Of a stretch of 64,000 nt of DNA, positions 1 to 10,710 are shown piece after piece. A model generated the notes under the pieces. It was not told the origin of the DNA and did not search any database. It saw only the letters and a program-made list of their open reading frames with translations. Source of the stretch: Aptenodytes patagonicus (taxonomy: Eukaryota > Chordata > Aves > Sphenisciformes > Spheniscidae). The stretch covers positions 141,661,636 through 141,725,635 of the forward strand of contig NC_134950.1 in NCBI RefSeq assembly GCF_965638725.1, given 5' to 3'. How positions within the stretch are numbered: the stretch's first letter is position 1; each line of letters opens with the position of its first letter. A program made the translations under genes and the position numbers.

Positions 1-515
1 CTTACAGGGAAATACCATCTATGGATGCAATCGCAGGAAAGAGATTATCTGTAAAAGGGCACTGAATCAGCATAGTTTTTAGGGGGATCATTCCTATAAC
101 TTCTTGTGGTCTCCTGGTCAGGTTCAAGCCTTCCAGTCGGGTGCAAGCTGTGTGGGGCCTGTACTTCTGCATCCTAACTTTTGGCAGATTATATAATTTA
201 AAACAAAATATATTTTAAATATACAGGCCAGCTGTTTCGTTTGCTCTTTTGAACCTAGAGAGTAAGCAGGGACCACAATTTAGTTCCTTTTAAGTATTTG
301 ACTCTCAGTTGTTCCGCTTTTGCCATGTCATTCTGTCTTGTTTTCTGTTCCTAATAGTCACGGAACGGTATTACATTTAAAAAAAACCCATACATTTTGT
401 AAATGTTGGATTTAAAACCTGAATGTTTTCATCCATTTTGGAATGTCTTATTACTCTTACACATCTCTATTTCTGTTTTTCTCCTATAACTACTGAAGTC
501 TTTCAGCTGAAATGT

Positions 516-521
516 TTTATT
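516..521 (-). terminator. Polyadenylation signal AATAAA after the candidate exon
   Basis: TTTATT on the plus strand reads AATAAA on the minus strand, 10 bases beyond the stop of the candidate exon at 531-733. It is meaningful only if that exon is real, because AATAAA is frequent in AT-rich DNA. Confidence 0.2.
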
Positions 522-530
522 TTCAGTAGG

Positions 531-733
531 CTAAGAAGAACTCTTGCTGGTGACAGGTGCTTTAACCTGTTTGCTCCTGCGGGGTCTGTTACCTGAGGTG
601 CTTCCCACTGCCTCAGCCCGTGCTGCTCCAAAATCTCTAAAGAGACTGAATTGAGCCAGATTTGAATCTGTTAACTGACAGGTAAAAACCCTCAATATTC
701 CATTATGAACAACCCATATAGCCACCTGACTCC
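531..733 (-). CDS. Candidate terminal coding exon, divergent from NDUFA4
   Basis: On the minus strand an AG at 735-734, preceded by the moderately pyrimidine-rich stretch TATATTTCACAG, opens a 66-codon frame ending in TAG at 533-531. An AATAAA lies only 10 bases past the stop. The frame enters in phase 1, compatible with the GTAAGT donor of the exon-like segment at 4855. The predicted tail begins with a hydrophobic stretch (AIWVVHNGILRVF) and ends in a basic, serine-rich segment (RPRRSKQVKAP, then SKSSS). I do not recognise the family. Open frames of this length are common by chance in this window, so it is only a candidate. The main alternative is non-coding DNA. Confidence 0.2.
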
Positions 734-3700
734 CTGTGAAATATACACTTTAATAGGTTTTCTATGCAAGGAATGGATAAGAGCATTTCTATGCTAAGAA
801 AAGTCTTGCCCAATGATTCTTTTTATACTCTGTGTGGACAAAGAACTTCCCTCTAGATTTTTTTATGCAGTTTCACCATTTTTTATGACAGCTGAGGGGC
901 TGCTATTTTATAAAAATTATGTACAAGGACAAAATTTTAAATACTTGTAAATACATCCACATTTTGCCAGAAGATGCTTAACTTCAGGAAAGAAAGATTA
1001 AGGAAATCCTTCCCTCATTTTATTACTGGCAATTTCTCTTTTGCACATATACACATATTTGCTCTCTTTGTGTAAAAGCATTATTTATTTTCATTTTAAA
1101 ATAAAAGCCTTTATTTTATAGTAAGGATTTACTTGCTTTAAAGTAATTATAATTACTTTAATGCTACAGCAGTCTATATAGCCGTACACTTAATGAAAGT
1201 GTAGTATTACGAAAGTTCTATACATTAGGGCTAATATCTTTAGGTTTACAAATAGCACTGTAAAAATCAAGGACACAATTTGTAATATAAAGTAATAATC
1301 ATAAGTTATATATATAAATGCAAGTGAACTAAAAAAAGGTTTTTCTGTCTTAATATTAATAGAATATTATTCTTTGACTTGCTGAGGATATTATAAACTC
1401 TAGAAAACTATTCTTCCCTTAGTAATAGAACATACAACCACTGTCCTCGTATTTTGTTAGCCCTTGTATTTTGTTAGTATTCGATTTCCAGTAGCTGTTT
1501 TTCTTTCACCATAGTTCTCTTAAATGCTACACATATTTTTGTTGCAGTTTTTAAAAAAATCTGGTCTATATCTGTAATTTTTTCTTTCAATTTTTTTCTT
1601 TGTAAATGTAACATTTGACTTAACTACCTGTAACATACTGAAATTCTTACTTTTTTTCAGAACTGTTACAATATTTACAATGTTTACACTTAATGAAAGA
1701 TTTTATCACAAGATGCTATATTGCACTGTTACTGCCCCTACACATCCACCTCAGTCCCCCAAGTTCCCTTACTGCCCTTAGATGAGGGATGCAAGAATAG
1801 AATACGCAGACACTCCATTTCGCAGTGTTAAAACCAAATACAAGTCAAACTTTAAGGAAGATATAAACAGACTATTCCAAATGGGTGTGGCAGAGGTGTG
1901 CATACATATATCCTGTTCTGCTGTTGCCCCCCACTAAGTGCCGAGAAAGGAATAGAAGGACTTACAACAGAGGGAACAGACATACAAATGGGAGCAAGAA
2001 GACATTAAAAAAAAAAAAATCACAATCCACAAAAAAAATCACAAAAATCCCTGTGGATTTTTGCATGTAAGCCAGGGTTTACATTTATATTTTTACGTTT
2101 TTTTTCAAAGTTTTTAAATACATTTTGCTCTCCTTGAATTCCTTTTCTCTGCTCAGAATTATTTTTGAAAGTCTTTGCCTTTTTACCAAAACTGGTATGT
2201 CCTACAGAAAATCCTCAGTTTATACATTGTTCTGATTAACAGAGAAATGTCCTCGATGATATAGGACAATTCATAATTAATTTAGTTTCTTGATTCGTGA
2301 CCAATTGGAACATCTCCAGATCTACTAGTCTTTCCTTCCTATTTTCCTCCAATTAAAATATGTGACTTCAAAGTGACTATGTTTCTGTTGATTTTTTTTT
2401 AATCGACTGATTCTGTCAAACCTTAAGAGCGCAATTCTTGAAATAACCTCTGATTTTATTATGACTTCATATTCCTGTTCTTCAGGAGATCAGACATCAT
2501 TATATCTGTGGCTAAAATTGATTACCTTTAATACAAAAAAAGGAAGCACACCATAACTGATGTTAAACCGAGTGGAAATCTGTGGATATATGATTCATAA
2601 TAACAGGTAAGGTTTAGGGAGGAAAGGCTTTAGAAACAGGAAGGCCACCAAATACGTAAACAAAGCATCTGGAATAGAAGAAAAGTTTCTGAAACCAAAA
2701 GCTGAAATGAGCCTAAGGATAGGAACAAGATATGATAGCAATCAAAGAAGGACAAGCGAGAGACAGAAGGCATGAGGTGAGGCTGTACAGGAGAACAAAA
2801 GAAAAGAAGAAAAAATAAATGATAAAGCACCAGAATAACCCGAGGACTTGATTTTCAGCAGTGCTGAGCACTACTGCAAATCTAGCCCCTTAGTTCTTAA
2901 TGGACCGGTTCATCACAAAAACCTTGCCAAAATACCTGAAGGATTTATGGATTCACTTATTTAAAAAGCAGAAACCTAGACAAAAATAACTTTACTCAGA
3001 ATAAAAGAAGTGACTAGTCTAACTAAAGCATCATAAATTTAATTGTCAGGTGTGAACACAAAGACACCAAACTTTAAGAGGAAATAAATGTGTTTACTTT
3101 CAGCTTGAGTAGCTAAGTGACAGATAAAAGAATGGTAAAATTTTCTACCTTTACTAGCATTCACTCTCTTTAAGGGAATGGATGGATTCTTGATGAGTAA
3201 TAGAAAATTGTTAGGCTTCAAGTATGGCCAATATATTGACAGCGTTACTATAAATTAACACATACAATTTATATAACTGAAGCATAGTTCAAGCACACAA
3301 ACATGGCAGCTAAGTAGGTATTTCTAGGAACCATGGGTCCACCATCAAGATGCCACGAGGTGGCTTGAGTTTATACTCAGCATTTCACCAAGCCAAGCAA
3401 TTGAGAGATTGCATTTTTAGCGATGCTTACACTGGGTGTACTTTAAGAATATTAACTCGCGATTTCTAAGATTATAATGAAAAAATCTGTTTTCTGCTTG
3501 TTTTCACACTTTAATTCATCTACAAAATTCATTAACATACACAAAAGTCCAAGTAACATAAATAACGACATGTATATGACCAATGAACCAGCTGAGCCAT
3601 ACAGGCCCGGGCAATAAAAGCTGATGTACACAATGGCTAAAATTCATGAAAGCCCATAAAATGCATGACAAATTTTGCAAATTGATCAGGTACTATGCCT

Positions 3701-4756
3701 CTGTTTAAATTCATAAAAGCACAAGAAGCCAGCAAAAGTCATTGAAAAAAAATATACTGAGAAGCATATAAAAAACATGATGTATTTCCTAAAAATAGGT
3801 GCCCAAGACATGCCTAGTGGAAATAATGTATCCCTGATGGTCTTCCCTTAGTAGCGTAGAAACAGGCTACTCGAAATCTCTGAATTTCTGCCACTTAGCC
3901 TTATGCCGGCTGTGCAGAAGCAAGCAGACTGTTTCAATTTGAGGCGAGTTTTGCTCAGCAGCCCTACATGGTTTCTAGCTATCCATCTACCCTTTGGTCT
4001 CTCCCTGGTTATCCTGCAGCTGCTTCGGCAACTGGCATTTCCTGTAATCCAAAGATATGGTGAAAAGTTCAATTACTGTACCAGAGGGTGAGCAGCGTAA
4101 CCTTCCAGGTTACCCTTGGAGGCTTCAGGTATTTCTCTCTTATAAAAGAAATAGCAGCGATGCTGCTATTTGCAATACTTTTAACTGCATGGACAAATTG
4201 CTCTTTTAATTTGGAAAAGCTGGAAAAATACTGTCCCTACCACGTAATGTATACTGAAACGGTTAACAGAATCTTGGAGCACTGTAACTATGCTCCTTTC
4301 TGTTCATGAACTCTGAAACAAATGAGAGACAAGTAACAGGATTGCATTGCTCCAAAGAAAACGCGTTATAATTTTTGTGGTGTCATCCAATGACTTGTCA
4401 AATGTATCTGTGCAAGTTACTGAATATGGCCAACTGCCAGCATTTTCGTCTTGTCCACGGCTATCTGTTAGCCAGATTAAACTGGCTCTAGCAAAGTGAA
4501 AAATGTTGGATTACGGAATGATAAGCAAGGAATCATATGATTTTTTTTTTAGAATTTATTGTGACAAGGACAATTTGAGACAATTCTTGAAAATATGCAG
4601 AAGCCAGTCTGTGGAATTAGTAAGTGAAATAAAAGACATCTGTTTGCTTAAATACATTTGCTCTCTGACATTTCGTTAAATTATTTTTTACTTCAAAATT
4701 TTACTTTGATATACATCCACACAAGCCATTAACATTCATGTAAACTTATTCTGCTT

Positions 4757-4793
4757 CTAACCTAGGAAAGGGACTCTTTTTGTCCTAGGTTAG
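4757..4793. repeat. Perfect 11-bp inverted repeat
   Basis: The arms CTAACCTAGGA (4757-4767) and TCCTAGGTTAG (4783-4793) are exact reverse complements separated by 15 bases, and could form a short hairpin in DNA or RNA. It lies just beyond the donor of the minus-strand exon candidate. No function is inferred. Confidence 0.6.
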
Positions 4794-4854
4794 TAGCATG
4801 CCAATATTCCCTCTACCTAAAAATTTATTTTGTAATGACTGGGTGCAAACTTAC

Positions 4855-5035
4855 CTTTTGGGTTATTTTTTTTGTGAAAGAAATCATACATCAAAGTGAC
4901 TGATGATCCTACCCAAAGATAGGCATTAGGTTCCCCGTTCTGTATAAGATATATAGCAATGGAGACCAAACTAGGAAGGCACTTGGACACGCTTAGTATT
5001 ATACAGTAAGTAGCTCCGTTGCTCATTTAGAATTA
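4855..5035 (-). CDS. Candidate first coding exon of a small membrane protein
   Basis: On the minus strand an AG at 5037-5036 follows the tract CACTATTTCTCTTGTTA. An ATG at 5026 then opens 57 codons and reaches a strong donor, AAAAG|GTAAGT, at 4854-4849, leaving phase 1. The peptide has two hydrophobic segments, about residues 7-28 (CIILSVSKCLPSLVSIAIY) and 36-50 (AYLWVGSSVTLMYDF). A possible untranslated first exon ends in the CpG island at 5294 with donor GTGAGA. Joined to 531-733 the product would be 124 residues. The ATG context is poor and no family was recognised, so this is suggestive rather than proven. Confidence 0.2.
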
Positions 5036-5309
5036 CTTAACAAGAGAAATAGTGAAATCCAACCCAACCTTGGCCAAAATATGTAACATTCCACTATAAA
5101 CCTCTCTGCCAAAGATAATTTTTTCATTGCATATGTGTACATTAAATTTGAAAATCGAAGGTCTCTCTCAACACTGCATATGCACCCAACTGTTGCCACT
5201 CTGACGGTAATGGAGTAATTGGCTTGGCAGTTTTATGATGAATATCACTCCTTTATCTTTTTCAAGATACTGAAACCCTAACTCTCGTCTCACCTTCAAA
5301 CTACCCCCT

Positions 5310-6310
5310 CAACTTTTAACCCGGGTGATGGTAAAGGCAAGACCCCCACAACGAGGTTTGCCCCGCAGAGGAGAAGGCGAACGCGGGTGTACGTCTGTGC
5401 ACCCACACGCCGCCGCACACCTTCAAAGCAGTCCCGTTACCACAGAGGGCAGACGCCTATCGGGAAGGCTGCGGCGGCTTCTGGCCCCCGCCTGCGTGGC
5501 AGGGGCTCGAAGGCGGTGTGAGAGGAAAGCGCCGAGGAGGAGAGGCGGGCGGCCCCCAGGAGCCGGCCGTTGGAGGCCCCTCGCGCCCTGCCAGCGCCCG
5601 CGCGCTACCCACCGCGCCACCCGCCGCCCTCAGCGCTGGCGCTGCCCACACCGCTCTCAGCGGCGGGCGGGGCGAGGCGGCGCTGGCGCCTGCTCGGCTC
5701 CCCGCCGCGGAGCGGGCCCGGGGTGCCCCGGCAGGTGCCTGCTCCCCGAGCGGCGTTGCCGGCTGGCCGGCCGGGGGCTGCGCTAACGCGGAAGGCGCGA
5801 GGCCCGGGGTGCTCGGCGGTGTGGGCGCGGGGCGCCGCGTCGGGGCGCCGGCCGGGGGTGCCGCGGCGGAGGGCGAACAGGCAAACGCCGGAGCTGCTAC
5901 ATCCGGGCTGCGGCGGCGGGCACCTGCCGCGTCGGGGGCCTCGGGTGACATTGGGCCTCGGCAGCTGAAAGGGGAGGACGGGCTCCGGAGCCTGGTAGAG
6001 AGGTAGACCTTCGCCTGCTGCCGCCATGTTTCGCGTTATGGTCAGCCACGCCAAGAAGCACCCCAGCGTGAGTACCCGGCGGCAGTGCCCCGGCGGCGCG
6101 GGGGCTGCGGCGCCTCGGCCGCGGCGGGCCGCCGCCCCCTCCCTGCGCCCTCCCCTGCTGGCGGTCGGTGCCCCCGGCCCTGCCGGTCGCCCCCCTCCTC
6201 GCTCTTCCGTCTCCTTTCCCTCTGGATGCTTGGCTTCTCGGGTGGGCCGGGGCTGACGGCGTGCGGGCAGCTCAGGGCTGATCGGTGAGACACGGTCAGG
6301 TCCCCTTTTT
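5310..6310. promoter_or_regulatory. NDUFA4: CpG island and promoter of NDUFA4
   Basis: An abrupt block of GC-rich, CpG-dense sequence begins around 5,310 and fades by about 6,310, against AT-rich CpG-poor flanks. It contains the NDUFA4 start codon at 6026 and first splice donor at 6068. Clustered GC boxes (for example 5665-5673) and an ETS-like GCGGAAG at 5788-5794 fit a TATA-less housekeeping promoter, as expected for a nuclear mitochondrial-protein gene. No TATA box was seen, and the start site, probably within the last 150 bases before the ATG, cannot be fixed from sequence. Long open frames on both strands here are artefacts of GC richness. The island extends about 700 bases upstream of the ATG, leaving room for divergent transcription. 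Confidence 0.9.
5665..5673 (+). promoter_or_regulatory. GC box (Sp1/KLF-type)
   Basis: GGGCGGGGC is a consensus Sp1/KLF binding site about 360 bases upstream of the NDUFA4 start codon. Further GGCGGG motifs lie nearby (for example around 5545). Occupancy is inferred only. Confidence 0.5.
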
Positions 6311-9300
6311 CCTCTAGAATGCGTGGGCCTTTCTCATGCTGCAGCAGCAAGGCTCAAGGTGGGTCTTCTATTCTTCTTGTTCACCTCTTTCCCCACACCC
6401 CCCCACTCCCATTCTTACTTTATGATCAGGGATACAGATGGTAGGGGCTGTTCTGGGCAGTGGAGGGACTGATGTTTGTTTCTCAGAAACGTGCTGTTAC
6501 AGGACATTTGGTTGTTCTGCATGTAGCAGTATTTTCTTCATGTCTGCCTCTTCGTAGCTGCTAGCTCTTTTCTGACCCCAGGGGTGTCCTGCACACAGGG
6601 AGCTTATGTCAGGGTTTTGGAGGGCCATGCATTATGGCTCAAAGTGTGTGAGCTTGTTCTTTGGTTTGTCATTGCTGTAGTCAGAAATGCTGTGTAATAG
6701 TACTATTTTGTTGTATTGTGGTATGACATTTAATTTTTTCTTTTTTTTTTTGTTCTAGTTGATTCCTCTGTTTTTGATCATTGGATCTGGAGGCGTTGGC
6801 GCAGCTCTGTATCTCATGCGTTTAGCAATGTTCAACCCTGATGTCTGGTATGTATAAAATAATTCACAGTGCCCTGTTCTCTTGCTGCATATATTAAAGT
6901 AAACTTCACTGCCTTGTTCTTTATGTTTCTGGAGGCCTTAATGTCTTACTCCAATATCACTGGCACAAAGTGTGTGGAGATTTCCTTGATTTGGAGATTT
7001 GTTTGTTTACAATATGATATTTAGAGACTGCTGACAAAGGACTGTGTCTCTGTGGAAACTTACTTGGATGGGTGACTTTCCATGGCCAAATAACCACAAT
7101 ACACGTAGGAATTTTATTTACGTTTAAGGTAGTCTGATTCTCTTAATATGTTCTCATATCTTGCTTTTCTCTCAATAGCTGGGACAAGAAAAATAATCCA
7201 GAACCTTGGAACAAACTGTCTCCCAGTGACCAGTACAAGGTAAAATGAAACATACAGATTTTTAGGAAACAAAATGTCAAAGGTGTAGCCTACTGCTTTA
7301 GGATGTTTGAGTATATTGGAAAGTAGCTGAATGAGTGATGTATTTCCTCTGCTGTGCAACGTTTGTTTGCCTCTAGAACTCAGAGCAGAGAGAGCTGAGT
7401 TTAAGATTTAAAACTTTCCTAGAGTTGGTTGATAATGGGGTGAAAGGAATCTATACGGAAGCAGTCATATATTGTACTATAAGAAAAAGAGGAATTATAT
7501 GGGAGAGGAAGAATATACTAGCTTGTAATACTCAGAAATAAACTACAGGGAGAAGGACAAAACCTTGTAAGTTCTGAATTAAAGCTTTCTGAGCTCTAAA
7601 CTGTTGGCCTTTACTCATGAGAAGCAAAGCAGGAAGATGTCAGTGTTTAACATAAACACTAATTCAGTTCTGCAGTTGATTGTTTTAAAATGAAACAATT
7701 GTCTGTAAGTAACTGGATGCAATAGAAATGTTCTTTAAGTAATATTCAAGTTATTTCATTGAACTAATTAGGAAACATGCAAAGATGTGTAAAACATTTG
7801 GTAGTTTACAGAAATCATGTTTTTATCATGTTTTACTAAAGTGGTAATTTAGTAGATTCCTGTTAAGAATAGTATAAGATTATCCTCAAGCTACTAAAAA
7901 AGCAAACCTACTATGTTTTCAAAGCTAGTGTCTGTTCAGTACCATATCTCACCATTCCAATCATTGAAATAAGCAAAAAAAACCCCACACTCCAAAATAA
8001 AATTTGTTGCAGTTCCCTTAAAGGTCCAGGAAGAACATAATATTTTGTTTTCATTGCTGCTTCTGGAATGTTGCTGTTTCTTAAATATCTAAGAGGCAAA
8101 TTCAACATAGCACGCAGCACAAATTCTTTTAAAGAGTGCATGCCTTGTGTAGCATTCCCCTTCTGTCTTAGCATGCAAACACAACCTCAGGGTTTACCAT
8201 ATTTGGGTGCATGTATCACTGAGGTTTTTTTTTCCAAATCTGCACTGTGGGAAATGGAAAGGCAGATACTCTAAACTGAGGATGACTATTTAGTAAAAAG
8301 CTCTGATATAAGAAGTTTTAGCTTTTGATGAAATTGTTTTTCTTTTGTAAACTTCTCTTTGTCATTTCAACTTTCTCAGTCTTCCCAAAGAAAAGAGTTG
8401 AAGACCATTACTGTAGGAGTGGCACAGAAAGCTGTAATTTGAATGTGCTGTAGGCTGTTTTGTTTTCTCTGAGGAAGTTAAAAAAAAAAAAAAAAAAGAA
8501 AAAAAAAATCAGGCAGAACTAAAAATAATCAAGCTAATAGGTAAATATTTCTTTTTTTTTTTTTTAAAGAAAAACTATAGCATCACATGCTTGATGTCAA
8601 GTCAGGCTTGGCTGCCAAAATATGCTTTTAGTCTGTAAATTCATTGTCCTCAGTGACTATTTGGGCTGTCTTGAATTGCTTGTAATGGGGATCCAACTTT
8701 ATTAATATAAACTGAGAGCGTGAAAGGATCTGTTCTTACTTTCCTCCCTCCTTGTCATACCTTGCAGTTCTAGAAGCAGCTACTTAAACCAAACGTGGCT
8801 TTTGCAGCACTGCTCTAAATATTCCCTTGTGACGCTGTCTGTTCACATACACCATGCTTTGTGCCATTTGACAAGCGAGGTGTTGCCTTCGGTATACAGG
8901 AGCACGTAAATTCTGTGCAAAAAAGGATAAACTCCGCAGTACTGTAAGAAATTCCTGTGAATGAACTTTTAATTCTAGGGGTTAAAGAAGAGATGCTGTG
9001 GGTTTCCTCTAGCTGTAGACACAACCACTGCCTCATTTTAAATGCAGAGCTTCTAATACTGTATGCAGGATGAAGATAACATTAAAAAGTTCTTCAAAGC
9101 TTTTTATTTATTTATTATTGTCTAGCATCCAGACTCAAACTATGATTTCAGTTTCCTGACTGAATCATAGTTCAAATGATGCATATTTTTTAGTAAATAC
9201 CATGGAAAATGGATAGTCGAGCTTCTTACTCGTTTTTTTTCCCCTCTCTTTCCTAGTTCTACTCGGTTAATGTAGACTACAGTAGACTGAAAAAGGACCG

Positions 9301-9313
9301 TCCTGACTTCTGA
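6026..9313 (+). CDS. NDUFA4: NDUFA4 (COXFA4), cytochrome c oxidase subunit, four exons
   Basis: The coding exons are 6026-6067, 6759-6847, 7179-7239 and 9257-9313. Donors are GTGAGT, GTATGT and GTAAAA, and each acceptor has a pyrimidine tract ending in CTAG or ATAG. The 249-nt frame encodes 82 residues. The start has a GCCGCC context. The protein starts [14 protein letters not shown], has a glycine-rich membrane helix at about residues 15-37, then [18 protein letters not shown], and ends LKKDRPDF. This matches the vertebrate NDUFA4 family (B12D-like fold). The product sits in the mitochondrial inner membrane. It was first assigned to complex I and is now regarded as a subunit of complex IV, needed for its stability or activity. 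It has no cleavable presequence. The usual mammalian length is 81. The extra residue is a lysine in [10 protein letters not shown] at the start of exon 3. The frame is intact and nothing suggests a pseudogene. Confidence 0.97.
6068..6758 (+). other. NDUFA4: NDUFA4 intron 1
   Basis: This is a 691-bp phase-0 intron from GTGAGT to a long T tract ending GTTCTAG. Its first 240 bases are still CpG island. The remainder is ordinary intronic sequence with no embedded gene or repeat recognised. Confidence 0.93.
6848..7178 (+). other. NDUFA4: NDUFA4 intron 2
   Basis: This is a 331-bp intron from GTATGT to TTTTCTCTCAATAG. It splits the cysteine codon TG|C just before the Trp-Asp-Lys-Lys segment. No repeat or other feature was seen inside. 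Confidence 0.93.
8480..8508 (+). repeat. Interrupted poly-A tract
   Basis: A run of A broken by a single G lies in NDUFA4 intron 3. It could be a simple A-rich tract or the worn tail of an unrecognised retroposon. No target duplication or element body was found beside it. Confidence 0.8.
9138..9172 (+). repeat. Stem-loop near the 3' end of NDUFA4 intron 3
   Basis: AACTATGATT (9138-9147) and AATCATAGTT (9163-9172) are perfect complements. Allowing one bulged T, the stem extends by CAG/CTG to 13 pairs around an 8-base loop. In the sense transcript this hairpin would sit about 85 bases before the exon 4 acceptor. No role is known to me. Confidence 0.6.
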
Positions 9314-9456
9314 ACAACACACTCATCTCCATAAGCTGCACAGAAAGGTCTTCCGGAAGCTGTCCGCACAATTGTCATGCTTAATCATCCAGGAAATAAT
9401 CAAACTTGCCTCATGCTGCACTTGGTTATGTGTTTGAAAGTGTTTTGATGAGGCTT

Positions 9457-9462
9457 AATAAA
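9457..9462 (+). terminator. NDUFA4: NDUFA4 polyadenylation signal
   Basis: AATAAA lies 144 bases after the NDUFA4 stop codon, and TG/T-rich sequence follows around 9,480-9,500. This makes it the most likely main 3' end, giving a short 3' untranslated region. Confidence 0.8.
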
Positions 9463-9876
9463 TATCTGAAACTTGAAGTGTCTACTCTTTACTGTAATTT
9501 TGCAAAAATGAGACTATCCTCCTATTAACTGTTCTATGGACTGTGAAATAGTAAGCAAAAGCCAATTCACGTTTGCTCAACAAGAAAGCAAAGTTGTCTT
9601 GATGGGCTTTATACTAGTCTGTTGGCGTTAGAGAAATAATTGCATGTTCATGCAGTATACCAAACTGCAAGAACTTGAAAGCACGTGTTTATATGTCTGT
9701 ATATGTATTTTTTTTAATTGCACCAGAATTTTTCTACTTGCCACTTTAAGAAGTTTTGGTAGCAGACAAGTCAATGCTAACAAGTCATTGTCCAGCAGGG
9801 AGGCAACATATGTTGCTGGAGGGAAGGGGAAAAAAAAAAAAGGCCAAGCTCTCTGCAAAAGGTTTCGTTTCTTTTC

Positions 9877-9893
9877 TTTTTTTTTTTTTTTTT
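9877..9893. repeat. Poly-T run
   Basis: An uninterrupted T homopolymer, preceded by a C/T-rich stretch. It is a simple repeat likely to vary in length. Confidence 0.85.
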
Positions 9894-9938
9894 CCGTAAT
9901 CAGTTTGTTAATAAGAAGACAAGCTTAAATATTTAAAA

Positions 9939-9944
9939 AATAAA
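9939..9944 (+). terminator. Possible distal polyadenylation signal of NDUFA4
   Basis: A second plus-strand AATAAA lies 626 bases after the stop codon, before the first CR1 copy. Its use would give a longer 3' untranslated region. It may be a chance match in A-rich sequence. Confidence 0.25.
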
Positions 9945-10177
9945 ATTCTAGGAACATATTCAAGATTTCCTGTGGATCACGCTTTTAAGGGAGGGAAGCG
10001 CACAGTGAGCAGAACAGGGTACAGGATTTGAGAAATAATTAGATTTTCATGGCAGAACTGCAAAATAACAAATATTTGCAAGACTTCATATTTTATATGT
10101 AAAAATCTTACAGGTAATTGGCTGTGGTTTATTTGGTAGTGGTTCAGATTATCTTCCTTTTCATTATATACCAAAAT

Positions 10178-10710
10178 GGTGAGACCCCCACCTGGAGTAC
10201 TGTGTCTGGCTCTGGAGCCCTCAGCATAAGAAAGACACGGGCCTGTTGGAGCGGGTCCAGAAGAGGGCCACAAAAATGATCAGGGGGATGGAACACCTCT
10301 TCCATGAAGAAAGGCTGAGAGAGTTGGGGTTGTTCAGCCTAGAGAAGAGAAGGCTTCGGGGAGACCTTATTGCAGCCTGTCAGTACTTAAAGGGGCCTTA
10401 TAAAAATGATGGTGGCAAACTTTTTAGCAGGGCCTGTTGCGACAAGACAAGGGGGAATGGCGTTAAACTAAAGGGGGGTAGATTTAGAGTAGATCTATGG
10501 AAGAAATGTTTTATGCTGAGGGTGGTGAAACACTGGCACAGGTTGCCCTGAGAGGTGGTGGATGCCCCATCCCTGGAAACGTTCCAGGTCAGGTTGGACG
10601 GGGCTCTGAGCAACCTGATCTAGTTGAAGATGTCCCTGCCCACGGCAGGGGGGTTGGACTAGATGACCTTTAAAAGTCCTTTCCAACCCAAACTATTCTA
10701 TGATTCTATG
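10178..10710 (+). mobile_element. CR1 LINE, 5'-truncated copy 1
   Basis: The sequence matches the 3' end of the CR1 non-LTR retrotransposon. It encodes a remnant of the ORF2 C-terminus ([13 protein letters not shown], then [20 protein letters not shown]), followed by a 3' untranslated region and two ATTCTATG octamers. CR1 copies normally lack poly-A tails and clear target duplications, and neither is seen here. The frame is open from 10246 to 10551 and then stops, so the copy is incapable of movement. It closely resembles the copy at 27.8 kb, including GACGGGGCTCTGAGCAACCT, so the two belong to one subfamily. Confidence 0.96.

Larger units (their letters stand above)
1..5300. other. AT-rich region upstream of NDUFA4
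   Basis: The stretch is AT-rich, has few CpG dinucleotides and is broken by stops in all frames. No recognisable protein, tRNA or repeat family was seen. The only gene-like hints are two minus-strand exon-like segments and one inverted repeat, listed separately. In human, the next gene upstream of NDUFA4 is PHF14, transcribed divergently from tens of kilobases away. No PHF14 exon was recognised here, so this interval is probably part of that intergenic gap. Confidence 0.6.
7240..9256 (+). other. NDUFA4: NDUFA4 intron 3
   Basis: This 2,017-bp phase-0 intron runs from GTAAAA to CTCTCTTTCCTAG. It contains an A-rich tract near 8,480, a T tract near 8,551, and a stem-loop 85 bases before exon 4. 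Short open frames inside it look like chance. No mobile element was recognised. Confidence 0.93.
9491..10177. other. Sequence downstream of NDUFA4, possible extended 3' UTR
   Basis: This is non-coding, AT-rich sequence with an A run at about 9830-9841 and a T run at 9877-9893. A second AATAAA at 9939-9944 could serve a longer NDUFA4 transcript. No gene was seen. Confidence 0.6.

Noticed and set aside
1..5300. First exon of PHF14, the expected divergent neighbour of NDUFA4
   Set aside because: No PHF14-like PHD-finger or other recognisable coding sequence was found. In human the gene starts tens of kilobases away, so absence is expected.
5325..6350. Many long overlapping open frames on both strands (up to about 164 codons)
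   Set aside because: They lie in the CpG island, where stop codons are rare because of GC richness. The products are alanine/arginine/proline/glycine-rich in all frames, with no domain. The true coding use here is only the 14-codon NDUFA4 exon 1.
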